A stretch of 64,000 nucleotides of DNA from JACJYM01 sp965230495. GTDB taxonomy: Bacteria > Bacteroidota > Bacteroidia > Chitinophagales > Saprospiraceae. Location: NCBI GenBank assembly GCA_965230495.1, contig OZ246004.1:1922001-1986000 (forward strand), in the 5' to 3' direction. Below the pieces are notes generated by a model, which did not search any database, was not told the DNA's origin, and saw only the letters and a program-made list of their open reading frames with translations. Made by a program: the position numbers and the translations under genes. This document shows, in pieces, positions 35,101-43,616 of the stretch (positions are counted from its first letter, which is position 1; every line of letters starts with the position of its first letter).

Positions 35101-36357
35101 GTCTTTTCTATCAACAAGTTTCTTAGCAGATTTTACAGTCTTAACTATTCCTCTTTCTATCAACTTTCTAATTACAAAAGGTTTGAACAACTCTGCGGCC
35201 ATATCTTTTGGAATACCACACTCATGTAATTTAAGTTTAGGTCCAACAACGATCACTGATCTTCCTGAATAATCCACACGCTTACCTAAAAGGTTTTGTC
35301 TAAATCTACCTTGCTTTCCTTTTAGAATATCACTAAGAGATTTTAATGATCTACCACCTTCGGCTTTAACGGCATTAGACTTTCTAGAATTATCAAATAA
35401 TGAATCGACCGCCTCTTGAAGCATTCTCTTCTCATTTCTCAAAATAACTTCAGGAGCCTTAATCTCCAATAGTCTTTTTAGTCTGTTATTTCTGATAATA
35501 ACTCTTCTGTATAAGTCATTCAAATCAGAGCTTGCAAACCTACCTCCATCTAAAGGAACCAATGGCCTCAATTCAGGCGGTATAACAGGTAAATAATCAA
35601 TAATAGTCCATTCTGGTCTGTTTTCTACCCTAGTTTGACCATCTCTAAATGCCTCTACTACTCTTAGTCTTTTAAGTGCTTCAGACTTTCTTTGTTGAGA
35701 AGTTTCGTTAGCAGCTTTATCCCTCAAAAAGTATGATAATTCATCCAAATCAAGGTTAGCTAATAGGTCTTTAACTGCTTCAGCTCCCATTTTAGCTATA
35801 AACTTATTAGGATCTGAGTCTTCCAGATGTTGATTATCTTTAGGTAAAGTCTCCAATACCTCAAAGTATTCTTCTTCAGATAATAAGTCTAACTTTTCTA
35901 TCTCTCCTTCCTTCACTCCAGGCTGTATAACCGCGTACTTCTCGTAGTAAATGATAGATTCCAATTTTTTGGAACTAATTCCAAGTAAGTATCCAATTTT
36001 ATTAGGTAAAGACTTAAAAAACCAAATATGTACAACAGGAACTACTAGCTTAATGTGTCCCATTCTTTCTCTCCTTACCTTCTTTTCCGTCACCTCTACC
36101 CCACATCTATCACATACTATTCCTTTATACCTTATTCTCTTATACTTACCACAATAGCACTCATAATCCTTAACCGGACCAAAGATTCTTTCACAAAACA
36201 AACCATCTCTCTCAGGTTTATATGATCTATAATTAATAGTTTCTGGCTTCAATACTTCACCAAAAGATCTTTCTAAAATCTCATCAGGAGAACTTAGGCT
36301 AATTGTGATCGAATCAAATGGTTTAGTTGGTTTAATACTTTTATTTTTAAATGCCAT
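32128..36357 (-). CDS. rpoC: RNA polymerase beta' subunit
   Basis: 1409 residues. The first zinc site is CYCGKYKRIRYKGIVC followed by DRCG (residues ~67-86). The catalytic loop NADFDGDQMAVHVPLS with the Mg-binding Asp triad lies near residue 470. The second zinc cluster is C in HDCDTLRG plus CDTKNGVCAKCYG. IAAQSIGEPGTQLTLRTFH is also intact. It forms the RNA polymerase core with RpoB. It follows rpoB by 29 bases and ends before a clear terminator. Confidence 0.98.
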   Translation of the reverse strand: MAFKNKSIKPTKPFDSITISLSSPDEILERSFGEVLKPETINYRSYKPERDGLFCERIFGPVKDYECYCGKYKRIRYKGIVCDRCGVEVTEKKVRRERMGHIKLVVPVVHIWFFKSLPNKIGYLLGISSKKLESIIYYEKYAVIQPGVKEGEIEKLDLLSEEEYFEVLETLPKDNQHLEDSDPNKFIAKMGAEAVKDLLANLDLDELSYFLRDKAANETSQQRKSEALKRLRVVEAFRDGQTRVENRPEWTIIDYLPVIPPELRPLVPLDGGRFASSDLNDLYRRVIIRNNRLKRLLEIKAPEVILRNEKRMLQEAVDSLFDNSRKSNAVKAEGGRSLKSLSDILKGKQGRFRQNLLGKRVDYSGRSVIVVGPKLKLHECGIPKDMAAELFKPFVIRKLIERGIVKTVKSAKKLVDRKDPVIWDILENILKGHPVMLNRAPTLHRLSIQAFQPTLVEGKAIQLHPLVCTAFNADFDGDQMAVHVPLSHGAILEAQMLMLSSHNMLNPQDGSPITLPSQDMVLGLYYLTKSKESDKKEIRTYYSSEEVIIAYNEGKVDVHTPVRVKTRIENEEGELVMDRIDTTVGRVIFNESTPTQVPFINILLTKKNLKKVISDIIERTNFTITAEFLDKIKELGFYWSFRGGLSFNLGDLIDPSIKEKTLLEAQSEVDEVWENYNMGLITGNERYNQVIDKWTYADNQITENLMKELAEHKGGFNSVYMMLDSGARGSKQQIKQLAGLRGLMAKPRKSGDTGAAIIENPILSNFLDGLSVLEYFISTHGARKGLADTALKTADAGYLTRRLVDVAQDVIINEHDCDTLRGIDTTSLKENDSVIESLASRIRGRFSLHNILDPVSDEVILEAGEYISDEIAKRIEDSGIEMVTIRSVLTCDTKNGVCAKCYGKNLATGRLAELGDSVGIIAAQSIGEPGTQLTLRTFHVGGIASVSKAESEIVSKFDGVVEFDNIKLTDKPDENTGHYLILSRSGELRIKDKDSGKIFVTHHIPYGAQIKVKNKGKIKKGDVICDWDPFNNVIISEFEGIAQFENVEEGVTYRVERDDQTGYAEKVLIESKNKKKIPAIKIVSPSGAELKSYNLPVGAYISIEDGQDVAIGEKIVKIPRSAGKISDITGGLPRVTELFEARNPSNPAVTAEIDGIVSFGKIKRGNREVFVEDEKTNQKKKYLIGLSKHILVQEGDFVRAGMQLSDGATSPIDILDIKGPFAVQSYLVNGVQEVYRSQGISINDKHIEVIVRQMMRRLLITDPGDTSFLEGEPVEKTAFLEQNDWIFDKKVVTDAGESNKMKVGQIISIRQLREENSILKRNDKKLLEVRDAIPATSRPILQGITRASLGVVSWISAASFQETTKVLSTAAIGAKRDELAGLKENVIVGKNIPAGTGQKRFDSLLVTEA

Positions 36358-36386
36358 GTTTGTTCTTTATTAAGATTATAAAAATA

Positions 36387-39300
36387 TTAATCAAATTTCA
36401 CATCAAGAGCTAATCCTCGAAGCTCGTGAACAAGTACGTTGAAAGATTCTGGGATATGAGGTTCAGGGATATTTTCACCTTTAACAATAGCCTCATATGC
36501 TTTTGCCCTTCCTATAATATCATCAGATTTTATAGTCAACAATTCTCTCAAAATATTTGAAGCTCCAAAAGCCTCCAAAGCCCATACTTCCATCTCTCCA
36601 AAACGCTGTCCACCAAACTGAGCTTTACCTCCTAATGGCTGCTGTGTGATCAACGAATAAGGCCCTATAGATCTTGCATGCATTTTATCATCAACCATAT
36701 GAGATAATTTCAACATGTAGATAACACCAACTGTAGCCTGCTGATGGAATTTGTCTCCTGTCTCACCATCAAATAAATATGTCTGACCAAGAGAAGGAAG
36801 TTTTGCTTTTTGAATATAAGTCTCAATATCATCTAGACTAGCTCCATCAAAAATTGGAGTAGAAAACTTAACATTAAGTTCCTTTCCTGCCCAACCCAAA
36901 ACAGTTTCAAATATCTGTCCTAAGTTCATCCTAGAAGGTACACCTAGAGGATTCAAAACGATATCCACAGGAGTTCCATCCTCTAAGAATGGCATATCCT
37001 CTTCTCTAACGATTCTGGATACGATTCCCTTATTACCGTGTCTACCAGCCAGTTTATCTCCCACTTTCAACTTTCTCTTCTTAGCCATATAAACCTTAGC
37101 TAATTTCAATACTCCAGCTGGAAGCTCATCTCCAATACTAATATTAAACTTCTCTCTTTTATATCTACTTAATTCTTCGTTAGCCTTGATGGTGTAATTA
37201 TGAAGAACTTTAGAAATCAGAGAGTTGGTATTTTCTTCTTTTGTCCAATTAGAATAATCAACTTGAGAATAATCTAAATCTTTAAGAACTTTTGCAGAAA
37301 ACTTAGTTCCTTTTGGCACTAATTCTTCTCTATAAATACTCATAACTCCCTGAGACATTTTGCCCTTAAGCATATACATCAACTTATCCACCAAAATGGT
37401 TCTAAGTTCATTCATCGCAACAGCATGTCTATCTTCAAGTTGAGATAACAATTGTTTTTCTTGTACCTTTTGGAATTTATCCTTTTTAGCTCTTGCAAAC
37501 AATTGCTTGTTGATTATCACTCCTTTTGTAGATGGAGGTGCCTTAAGAGAAGCATCTTTAACATCACCCGCTTTATCTCCAAAAATGGCTCGTAGAAGTT
37601 TTTCTTCCGGTGTTGGATCAGATTCCCCTTTTGGAGTAATCTTTCCTATGATAATATCACCTTCTTTTATCCACGCACCAACTCTAATAATCCCATTTTC
37701 GTCTAAGTCCTTGGTAGCTTCTTCACTTACATTAGGAATATCATTGGTCAACTCCTCTTCTCCTAACTTTGTATCTCTAATATCGATATCAAAATTCTCG
37801 ATATGCAAAGAAGTAAAGACATCTTCTTTAACTACCCTTTCCGACAATACAATAGCGTCCTCAAAATTATACCCTTTCCAAGGCATGAACGCTACCATTA
37901 AGTTTTGTCCCAAAGCTAATTCACCTTTTTCAGTCGCATAGCCTTCACATAACAAACTTCCTTTCTCTACCCTATCTCCCTTACTTACAATAGGCTTTAG
38001 ATTTATACATGTTCCCTGATTAGTTCTTCTAAACTTAGTCAGTTTGTATGTTTTAACATTATCATCGAAAGAAACTAATTTGTCCTCCTCAGATATGTCA
38101 TATTTAATAACAATTTCATTCGCATCAACATATTCTACTATACCTTCTCCTTCAGCATTGATAAGCATTCTAGAGTCCTTAGCAACAGTTGCTTCCAATC
38201 CTGTTCCAACTATAGGAGATTTAGGATTAAGAAGTGGAACTGCTTGTCTCTGCATGTTTGATCCCATCAAAGCCCTATTTGCATCATCATTCTCCAAAAA
38301 TGGGATAAGTGAAGCCGAAACACCAACAATTTGGTTTGGTGCCACATCCATGTACTCAATCTCATTTGGAACCAAAACAGGGAAATCTCCATGTTCTCTA
38401 CATTTCACCCTATCTCCAATAAATGCTCCTTTTTCATCTATGACAGCATTAGCCTGAGCTATTTTCTTATAATCCTCGCCCTCAGCTGATAGGTAAATTC
38501 CCTCGTCACTTAAATCTACAAGACCTTCTTCCACCTTTCTATATGGGGTTTCCAAGAATCCCATTTTATTGACTTTGGCATGTACGCACAAGGTAGAAAT
38601 CAATCCAATATTAGGTCCTTCAGGAGTCTCAATCGTACATAATCTTCCGTAGTGAGAATAATGAACATCCCTAACCTCAAATCCTGCTCTTTCCCTAGAA
38701 AGTCCTCCAGGTCCTAGTGCTGAAATTCTTCTTTTATGTGTAATTTCCGAAAGTGGATTCGTCTGGTCTAAGAATTGAGAAAGTTGACTAGTTCCAAAGA
38801 AAGAGTTAATTACAGACGATAACGTTCTGGCATTAATCAAATCTATTGGAGTAAAAACTTCATTATCTCTAACATTCATTCTTTCTCTAATAGTTCTTGC
38901 CATTCTTGCCAAACCTACACCGAATTGAGCATATAATTGCTCACCAACTGTCCTGACTCTTCTATTACTTAAATGATCAATATCATCTAACTCTGCTTTT
39001 TGGTTTACCAATGAAACCAAGTACTTAACAATTGAAATGATATCCTCCTTTGTTAAAACTAAAGTATCTCTGCTAATTTCCAGATTCAACTTTCTATTAA
39101 TCTTATATCTTCCTACATCCCCCAAATTATATCGCTTATCGGAGAAGAATAATTTATCTATGATCCCTCTAGCCGTTTCTTCATCTGGTGGGTCACTACC
39201 TCTTAATTGTCTATAAATTTGTGTTACAGCTTCAGCCTCCGAGCTCGAAGGATCCTTCTGAAGTGTATTATATATGATTGAATAGTCCTCCTCTAAGTCT

Positions 39301-40208
39301 TCCTTTTGAAGTATAATAGTTTCGAGATCAGCGTCTAAAATTAGTTGGATATTTTCCTCATCCAATGCAACATCTCTCTCAACAATAATTTCATTTCTTT
39401 CTATAGTTACAACTTCTCCAGTATCTTCGTCTACAAAATCCTCTGTCCATTTTCTTAACACCCTTGCTGCTAATTTCCTACCAACTGCCTTGCCTAAGTT
39501 TTTCTTATTAACAGCAATTTCTTCAGATAAGTCAAAAATATTCAATATTTCCTTATCACTGTCAAAACCAATTGCCCGTAGTAAAGTGGTTACAGGAAAC
39601 TTTTTCTTTCTATCAATATAAGCATACATCACGGAATTAATATCCGTTGCAAATTCCATCCAAGCACCTTTAAACGGGATAACTCTTGCCGAATACAACT
39701 TTGTACCATTCGGGTGAAAGTTCTGTGAGAAGAACACCCCGGGCGATCTGTGTAGCTGAGAAACCACAACCCTTTCAGCCCCATTAATAACAAAGGTCCC
39801 TTTAGGAGTCATATAAGGAATGTTTCCAAGAAAAACATCCTGAACGATCGTTTGAAAATCTACATGTTCTTCATCATTACATGATAACCTTAGTTTGGCC
39901 TTTAACGGCACACTATAAGTTAAGCCTCTCTCCATACACTCATCAATAGAGTACCTAGGAGGATCTACGAAATAATCCAAAAACTCAAGAACGAAAATAT
40001 TTCTTGCATCAGTTATGGGAAAGTTCTCCTGAAAAACTTTATACAACCCTTCATTTCCCCTATTCTCTGGAGTAGTTTCAAGTTGGAAAAACTCCTGAAA
40101 AGATTTAAGCTGAATTTCCAGCAAGTCAGGATTATTTGATGTCAATTTAATTTTGCCAAAATTAACTCGTGCGTCAAAGGCATTGGAAACAATTGCGTTT
40201 GCTGACAT
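36387..40208 (-). CDS. rpoB: RNA polymerase beta subunit
   Basis: 1273 residues. Landmarks are FVINGAERVVVSQLHRSPGVFF, the rifampicin region FFGTSQLSQFLDQ with ITHKRRISALGPGG, and GRHGNKGIVSRI near the C-terminal part. At the main rifampicin-contact positions (equivalents of E. coli D516, H526, S531) the sensitive residues Asp, His and Ser are present. Following Bacteroidota order it lies between rplL and rpoC. A strong hairpin lies between rplL and this gene. Confidence 0.98.
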   Translation of the reverse strand: MSANAIVSNAFDARVNFGKIKLTSNNPDLLEIQLKSFQEFFQLETTPENRGNEGLYKVFQENFPITDARNIFVLEFLDYFVDPPRYSIDECMERGLTYSVPLKAKLRLSCNDEEHVDFQTIVQDVFLGNIPYMTPKGTFVINGAERVVVSQLHRSPGVFFSQNFHPNGTKLYSARVIPFKGAWMEFATDINSVMYAYIDRKKKFPVTTLLRAIGFDSDKEILNIFDLSEEIAVNKKNLGKAVGRKLAARVLRKWTEDFVDEDTGEVVTIERNEIIVERDVALDEENIQLILDADLETIILQKEDLEEDYSIIYNTLQKDPSSSEAEAVTQIYRQLRGSDPPDEETARGIIDKLFFSDKRYNLGDVGRYKINRKLNLEISRDTLVLTKEDIISIVKYLVSLVNQKAELDDIDHLSNRRVRTVGEQLYAQFGVGLARMARTIRERMNVRDNEVFTPIDLINARTLSSVINSFFGTSQLSQFLDQTNPLSEITHKRRISALGPGGLSRERAGFEVRDVHYSHYGRLCTIETPEGPNIGLISTLCVHAKVNKMGFLETPYRKVEEGLVDLSDEGIYLSAEGEDYKKIAQANAVIDEKGAFIGDRVKCREHGDFPVLVPNEIEYMDVAPNQIVGVSASLIPFLENDDANRALMGSNMQRQAVPLLNPKSPIVGTGLEATVAKDSRMLINAEGEGIVEYVDANEIVIKYDISEEDKLVSFDDNVKTYKLTKFRRTNQGTCINLKPIVSKGDRVEKGSLLCEGYATEKGELALGQNLMVAFMPWKGYNFEDAIVLSERVVKEDVFTSLHIENFDIDIRDTKLGEEELTNDIPNVSEEATKDLDENGIIRVGAWIKEGDIIIGKITPKGESDPTPEEKLLRAIFGDKAGDVKDASLKAPPSTKGVIINKQLFARAKKDKFQKVQEKQLLSQLEDRHAVAMNELRTILVDKLMYMLKGKMSQGVMSIYREELVPKGTKFSAKVLKDLDYSQVDYSNWTKEENTNSLISKVLHNYTIKANEELSRYKREKFNISIGDELPAGVLKLAKVYMAKKRKLKVGDKLAGRHGNKGIVSRIVREEDMPFLEDGTPVDIVLNPLGVPSRMNLGQIFETVLGWAGKELNVKFSTPIFDGASLDDIETYIQKAKLPSLGQTYLFDGETGDKFHQQATVGVIYMLKLSHMVDDKMHARSIGPYSLITQQPLGGKAQFGGQRFGEMEVWALEAFGASNILRELLTIKSDDIIGRAKAYEAIVKGENIPEPHIPESFNVLVHELRGLALDVKFD

Positions 40209-40292
40209 ATTTCAAGTTTGTTTTATCTCCAAAGTAATTTACTACGATGAAGAATTATTCATGAATAATTTTCAATCTCTCAAACGACAATA

Positions 40293-40319
40293 GGCTTAAC
40301 TGAAAAACTCAGTTAAGCC
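40293..40319 (-). promoter_or_regulatory. Hairpin in the rplL-rpoB spacer (attenuator or processing site)
   Basis: A perfect 11-bp stem (GGCTTAACTGA) with a 5-base loop lies midway between rplL and rpoB. On the coding (minus) strand it is not followed by a U-run, so it is a poor full terminator. It may act like the partial attenuator or RNase III site known between rplL and rpoB in E. coli. The function is inferred from position. Confidence 0.5.
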
Positions 40320-40371
40320 ATGTCTATTTTTATATGGAAAAATCTCTTTCAGATAACTCCATATATTTTAC

Positions 40372-40752
40372 TTACTTCAATTCTACAGAAGCACCAGCTC
40401 CTTCAAGGGCAGCTTTCAAAGATTCCGCCTCCTCTTTTGGTACTCCGGCTTTGATAGTTGCAGGAGCTCCGTCAACCATTTCCTTCGCCTCTTTAAGACC
40501 AAGTCCTAATTGATTTTTAACTTCTTTCACTACCGCTAATTTTGCTGATCCAGCTGAAGTCAATACAACATCGAAATCAGTCTTCTCTTCAGCACCACCA
40601 CCGTCGCCACCTGCTGCAGGTCCTGCTGCTACTGCAACTGCTGCTGCTGCTGGTTCGATACCGTACTCTTCTTTAAGAATTTCAGCTAACTCGTTAACTT
40701 CTTTAACAGTCAAGTTAACTAACTGTTCTGCAAATGATTTTAAATCTGCCAT
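40372..40752 (-). CDS. rplL: Ribosomal protein bL12 (L7/L12)
   Basis: 126 residues from the ATG at 40752 (MADLKSFAEQ). A longer reading adds 11 residues not found in L7/L12. The N-terminal dimerisation helices, an Ala/Gly hinge (~38-55) and the C-terminal factor-binding domain (LGLGLKEAKEMVDGAP) are clear. It forms the ribosomal stalk with L10. Confidence 0.97.
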   Translation of the reverse strand: MADLKSFAEQLVNLTVKEVNELAEILKEEYGIEPAAAAVAVAAGPAAGGDGGGAEEKTDFDVVLTSAGSAKLAVVKEVKNQLGLGLKEAKEMVDGAPATIKAGVPKEEAESLKAALEGAGASVELK

Positions 40753-40828
40753 TTTAATGGATTTTTTTAATGTTTCGCTAATCAATAATTAATAAAATAT
40801 ATGAAATGCGTTGTCTTGGAAGCCGCAA

Positions 40829-41359
40829 TTATTGTGCTCTATCTTCTAGAGCTTTTAACAATCCAGATAAAGTATTGCCACCAGATTTCAATGCACTGAT
40901 AACGTTCTTCGCTGGAGATTGTAATAACCCAATGATCTCGCCAAGCAACTCATCTTTCGATTTAAGCTGAGCTAGAGCATCAAGTTGATCATCACCAAAG
41001 AAAACTGCGGAGTCAATATAAGCTGCCTTTAGAGCAGGTTTTTCTCCATCTTTTCCTCTGTATTCCTTTATTACCTTTGCCGGTAAATTTGCAGTATCAG
41101 AAACTAATAAAGTTGTAGGTCCTTTAAGTACATCAAAAAGCCTATCAAATCCTTTTTCTTCATCTAAAGATTCCATTGCTTTTTGAACCAACGTATTTTT
41201 AACAACTTTCACTTCTATGCCTTTTTCAAAACATAGTGCTCTGAACTTATTTATTTGTTCAACTGTAAGAGTAGACGAATCAGCTAAATAAAAATATGGT
41301 GCATTATCCAGCTTATCTTTTAACTCTCCAATTAGTATAGTTTTATCTGACTTTAACAT
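40829..41359 (-). CDS. rplJ: Ribosomal protein uL10
   Basis: 176 residues. The N-terminal domain (FYLADSSTLTVEQINKFR, KVVKNTLVQKAM) binds 23S rRNA with L11; the C-terminal helix anchors L7/L12 dimers. It lies 25 bases after rplA and 76 before the rplL ATG. Confidence 0.97.
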   Translation of the reverse strand: MLKSDKTILIGELKDKLDNAPYFYLADSSTLTVEQINKFRALCFEKGIEVKVVKNTLVQKAMESLDEEKGFDRLFDVLKGPTTLLVSDTANLPAKVIKEYRGKDGEKPALKAAYIDSAVFFGDDQLDALAQLKSKDELLGEIIGLLQSPAKNVISALKSGGNTLSGLLKALEDRAQ

Positions 41360-41384
41360 TGTTCTTTTTTTTAGTCACCAAATT

Positions 41385-42074
41385 TTAAATACTTCTAGGG
41401 TCTATCTTTATCCCCGGACTCATTGTCGAGGCCATTGAAATAGACTTCATATATGTACCCTTAGCAGATGAAGGCTTTAACTTTTCAATAGTTTGAAGTA
41501 ACTCCGCAGCGTTTTCTTTTATCTGTTGAGGAGTAAAGTTCACTCTACCAACTGAAGAATGGATAATACCGTACTTATCTACTCTAAAAGATATTTTACC
41601 CTTTTTAACATCACCTACCGCTGCTGCTAAGTTCATGGTAACAGTTCCCGTTTTAGGGTTTGGCATTAAGCCTCTTGGTCCCAATATCCTACCAATTCTA
41701 CCCACTTGAGCCATAACGTTAGGTGTAGCGATCACTACATCAATATCCGTCCAACCTTGTTGAATTTTTTGTACGTACTCATCAAGACCTACATAATCTG
41801 CTCCTGCACTCTTTGCTTCTTCCTCCTTGTCTGGAGTACAGAGAACCAATACCTTTTTTACTTTACCCGTTCCATTAGGCAAAGTAACCGTTCCTCGTAT
41901 CGCTTGATCAGCTTTTCGAGGATCAACTCCTAACTTGATATGAAGATCTACAGATGAATTAAATTTGGTTGTATTAACCTCTTTTACAAGAGCTGATGCC
42001 GCCTCTAAAGTATAAAGTGTTTTCTCATCAACTTTAGCATTGGCTTCTTTTCTCTTTTTTGACAATTTAGCCAT
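41385..42074 (-). CDS. rplA: Ribosomal protein uL1
   Basis: 229 residues. The family motif LGPRGLMPNPKTGTV with the preceding VGRIGRILG is exact. It binds 23S rRNA at the L1 stalk. A TACGTTTG element (42101-42094), matching the Bacteroidota -7 pattern, lies 20 bases before its ATG and might be a secondary promoter; no TTG box accompanies it. Confidence 0.97.
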   Translation of the reverse strand: MAKLSKKRKEANAKVDEKTLYTLEAASALVKEVNTTKFNSSVDLHIKLGVDPRKADQAIRGTVTLPNGTGKVKKVLVLCTPDKEEEAKSAGADYVGLDEYVQKIQQGWTDIDVVIATPNVMAQVGRIGRILGPRGLMPNPKTGTVTMNLAAAVGDVKKGKISFRVDKYGIIHSSVGRVNFTPQQIKENAAELLQTIEKLKPSSAKGTYMKSISMASTMSPGIKIDPRSI

Positions 42075-42128
42075 ATTTCAAAATTTTAAGGTGCAAACGT
42101 AATTCCTTACTCCCTTGTTAAATAATAA

Positions 42129-42581
42129 TTAATTGTTATTTTGATCCCATGGAGCTTCTCCAGAGATTGTAATCCCCATGCTTCGTGCTGTACCAGCGAT
42201 CATTTTCATTGCTGAATCAATGGTAAAGGCATTTAAATCTACCATTTTTCCTTCCGCTATCTCCTTCACCTGATCCCAGGTAACAGAACCAACCTTTTGC
42301 CTATTAGGCTCCGAAGATCCACCTTTCAACTTAGCTGCCTCCAATAACTGATTTGCTGCAGGTGGTGTTTTAATAACAAAGTCAAAGGACTTGTCCTTAT
42401 ATACCGTAATTATAACAGGTAGTAATTGACCCTGCTTCTCCTGTGATGCAGCATTGAATCTTTTGCAAAACTCCATAATGTTAAGCCCTTTGGCTCCAAG
42501 AGCAGGTCCAACCGGTGGTGAAGGGTTAGCTTGGCCGCCTCTCACCTGAAGTTTTACATACGTTTCGATTTCTTTTGCCAT
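42129..42581 (-). CDS. rplK: Ribosomal protein uL11
   Basis: 150 residues. GGQANPSPPVGPALG is the conserved N-terminal loop and DLNAFTIDSAMKMIAGTARSMGI the C-terminal rRNA-binding helix. The protein sits at the GTPase-associated centre. It follows nusG. Confidence 0.97.
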   Translation of the reverse strand: MAKEIETYVKLQVRGGQANPSPPVGPALGAKGLNIMEFCKRFNAASQEKQGQLLPVIITVYKDKSFDFVIKTPPAANQLLEAAKLKGGSSEPNRQKVGSVTWDQVKEIAEGKMVDLNAFTIDSAMKMIAGTARSMGITISGEAPWDQNNN

Positions 42582-42658
42582 GTCTATTTTAATTTAAAAT
42601 AATTAAACGTAAATATTATATCACTATCTCATTGGAAGCACTAAAATTAGAAATGAGA

Positions 42659-43207
42659 TTATGATTGTTTTTCTACTTGCATATAGTTAAGTTCGACTTC
42701 AGTTCCTCTACCAAAAATCTTAACAATAACTTTTAGCTTTTTCTTTTCTTCGTTTACTTCTTTAATATCACCCACAAACTCGTTAAAAGGGCCATCTATG
42801 ATTTTTACCGTCTCTCCTTCCAAAAATGGTTCAATCATCATTTCTCCCATTTCCGATGACTCGTCAACCTTTCCAAGCATTCTATTCGCTTCAGCCTGCA
42901 TCATAGGGATAGGATTATTTCTTCCCAAAAAATGTATGACATTAGTCATATTAGAAATCGCTTGAATAATCTCACCTGTAAACCTCGATGAATCCGCTTC
43001 GACAAGTATATATCCCGGTAAAATATTTCTTTCTATGATTACCTTTTTACCACTTCTAATTTTATACACCTTTTCAGTAGGCACTAATATCTGAGTAACA
43101 ACATCATCCCACTTAGACCTAGAAACCTCCAGTTCTATTCTTTCCTTAATTTTTTTTTCTTTTCCACTAATTACTCTTAGCGAATACCATCTTTTGTTAT
43201 CAGACAT
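42659..43207 (-). CDS. nusG: Transcription antitermination factor NusG
   Basis: 182 residues. The NGN domain starts RWYSLRVISGKEKKIKERIE and includes NILPGYILVEA; the C-terminal KOW domain has VKIIDGPFNEFVGDIKEVN. It links RNA polymerase with Rho or the ribosome. It starts 8 bases after the secE stop. Confidence 0.96.
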   Translation of the reverse strand: MSDNKRWYSLRVISGKEKKIKERIELEVSRSKWDDVVTQILVPTEKVYKIRSGKKVIIERNILPGYILVEADSSRFTGEIIQAISNMTNVIHFLGRNNPIPMMQAEANRMLGKVDESSEMGEMMIEPFLEGETVKIIDGPFNEFVGDIKEVNEEKKKLKVIVKIFGRGTEVELNYMQVEKQS

Positions 43208-43215
43208 AAGAGCTA

Positions 43216-43410
43216 TTAAAAATTAATATTATACAATGTACTGGTAATAAAGTTAGCCACAGCATCCATTAAGGCGACAATCAAAGCAATGATAATCGAA
43301 GCAATGATAACCACTGTAGCACTACTAAACAGTTCTGACATAGTGGGCCAAGTAACATTATTGACCAACTCGTTATAACTGTCTTTTACATATAAGAAAA
43401 AACTATTCAT
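43216..43410 (-). CDS. secE: Preprotein translocase subunit SecE
   Basis: 64 residues: an amphipathic helix (YVKDSYNELVNNVTWPT) then one membrane helix at ~29-52. This is the short bacterial SecE form. WPT after the amphipathic segment is the conserved hinge. It stabilises SecY in the translocon. Confidence 0.95.
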   Translation of the reverse strand: MNSFFLYVKDSYNELVNNVTWPTMSELFSSATVVIIASIIIALIVALMDAVANFITSTLYNINF

Positions 43411-43463
43411 TTTATTAGTATTTATAAAGCTCTTACGCCTTAATGATATTTTCTCACAAATTG

Positions 43464-43536
43464 CAGGGGAGACAGGAATCGAACCCGCGGCCTACGGTTT
43501 TGGAGACCGTCGCTCTACCAATTGAGCTACTCCCCT
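43464..43536 (-). tRNA. tRNA-Trp (CCA)
   Basis: The 73-nt cloverleaf has acceptor stem AGGGGAG/CTCCCCT, anticodon loop CTCCAAA and T-loop GGTTCGATTCC. No CCA tail is encoded. It lies between tuf and secE. Confidence 0.96.
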
Positions 43537-43616
43537 ATTTTCAATAAAATAGCAAAATTAAGCACTACAAATAGTGCTTAATTTGCCAAATATATTCTAT
43601 AGAATTTCTTTAAATT

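Noticed and set aside
36387..40208. Rifampicin-resistance changes in rpoB
   Set aside because: The main contact residues are the sensitive type (Asp, His, Ser at the 516, 526 and 531 equivalents).
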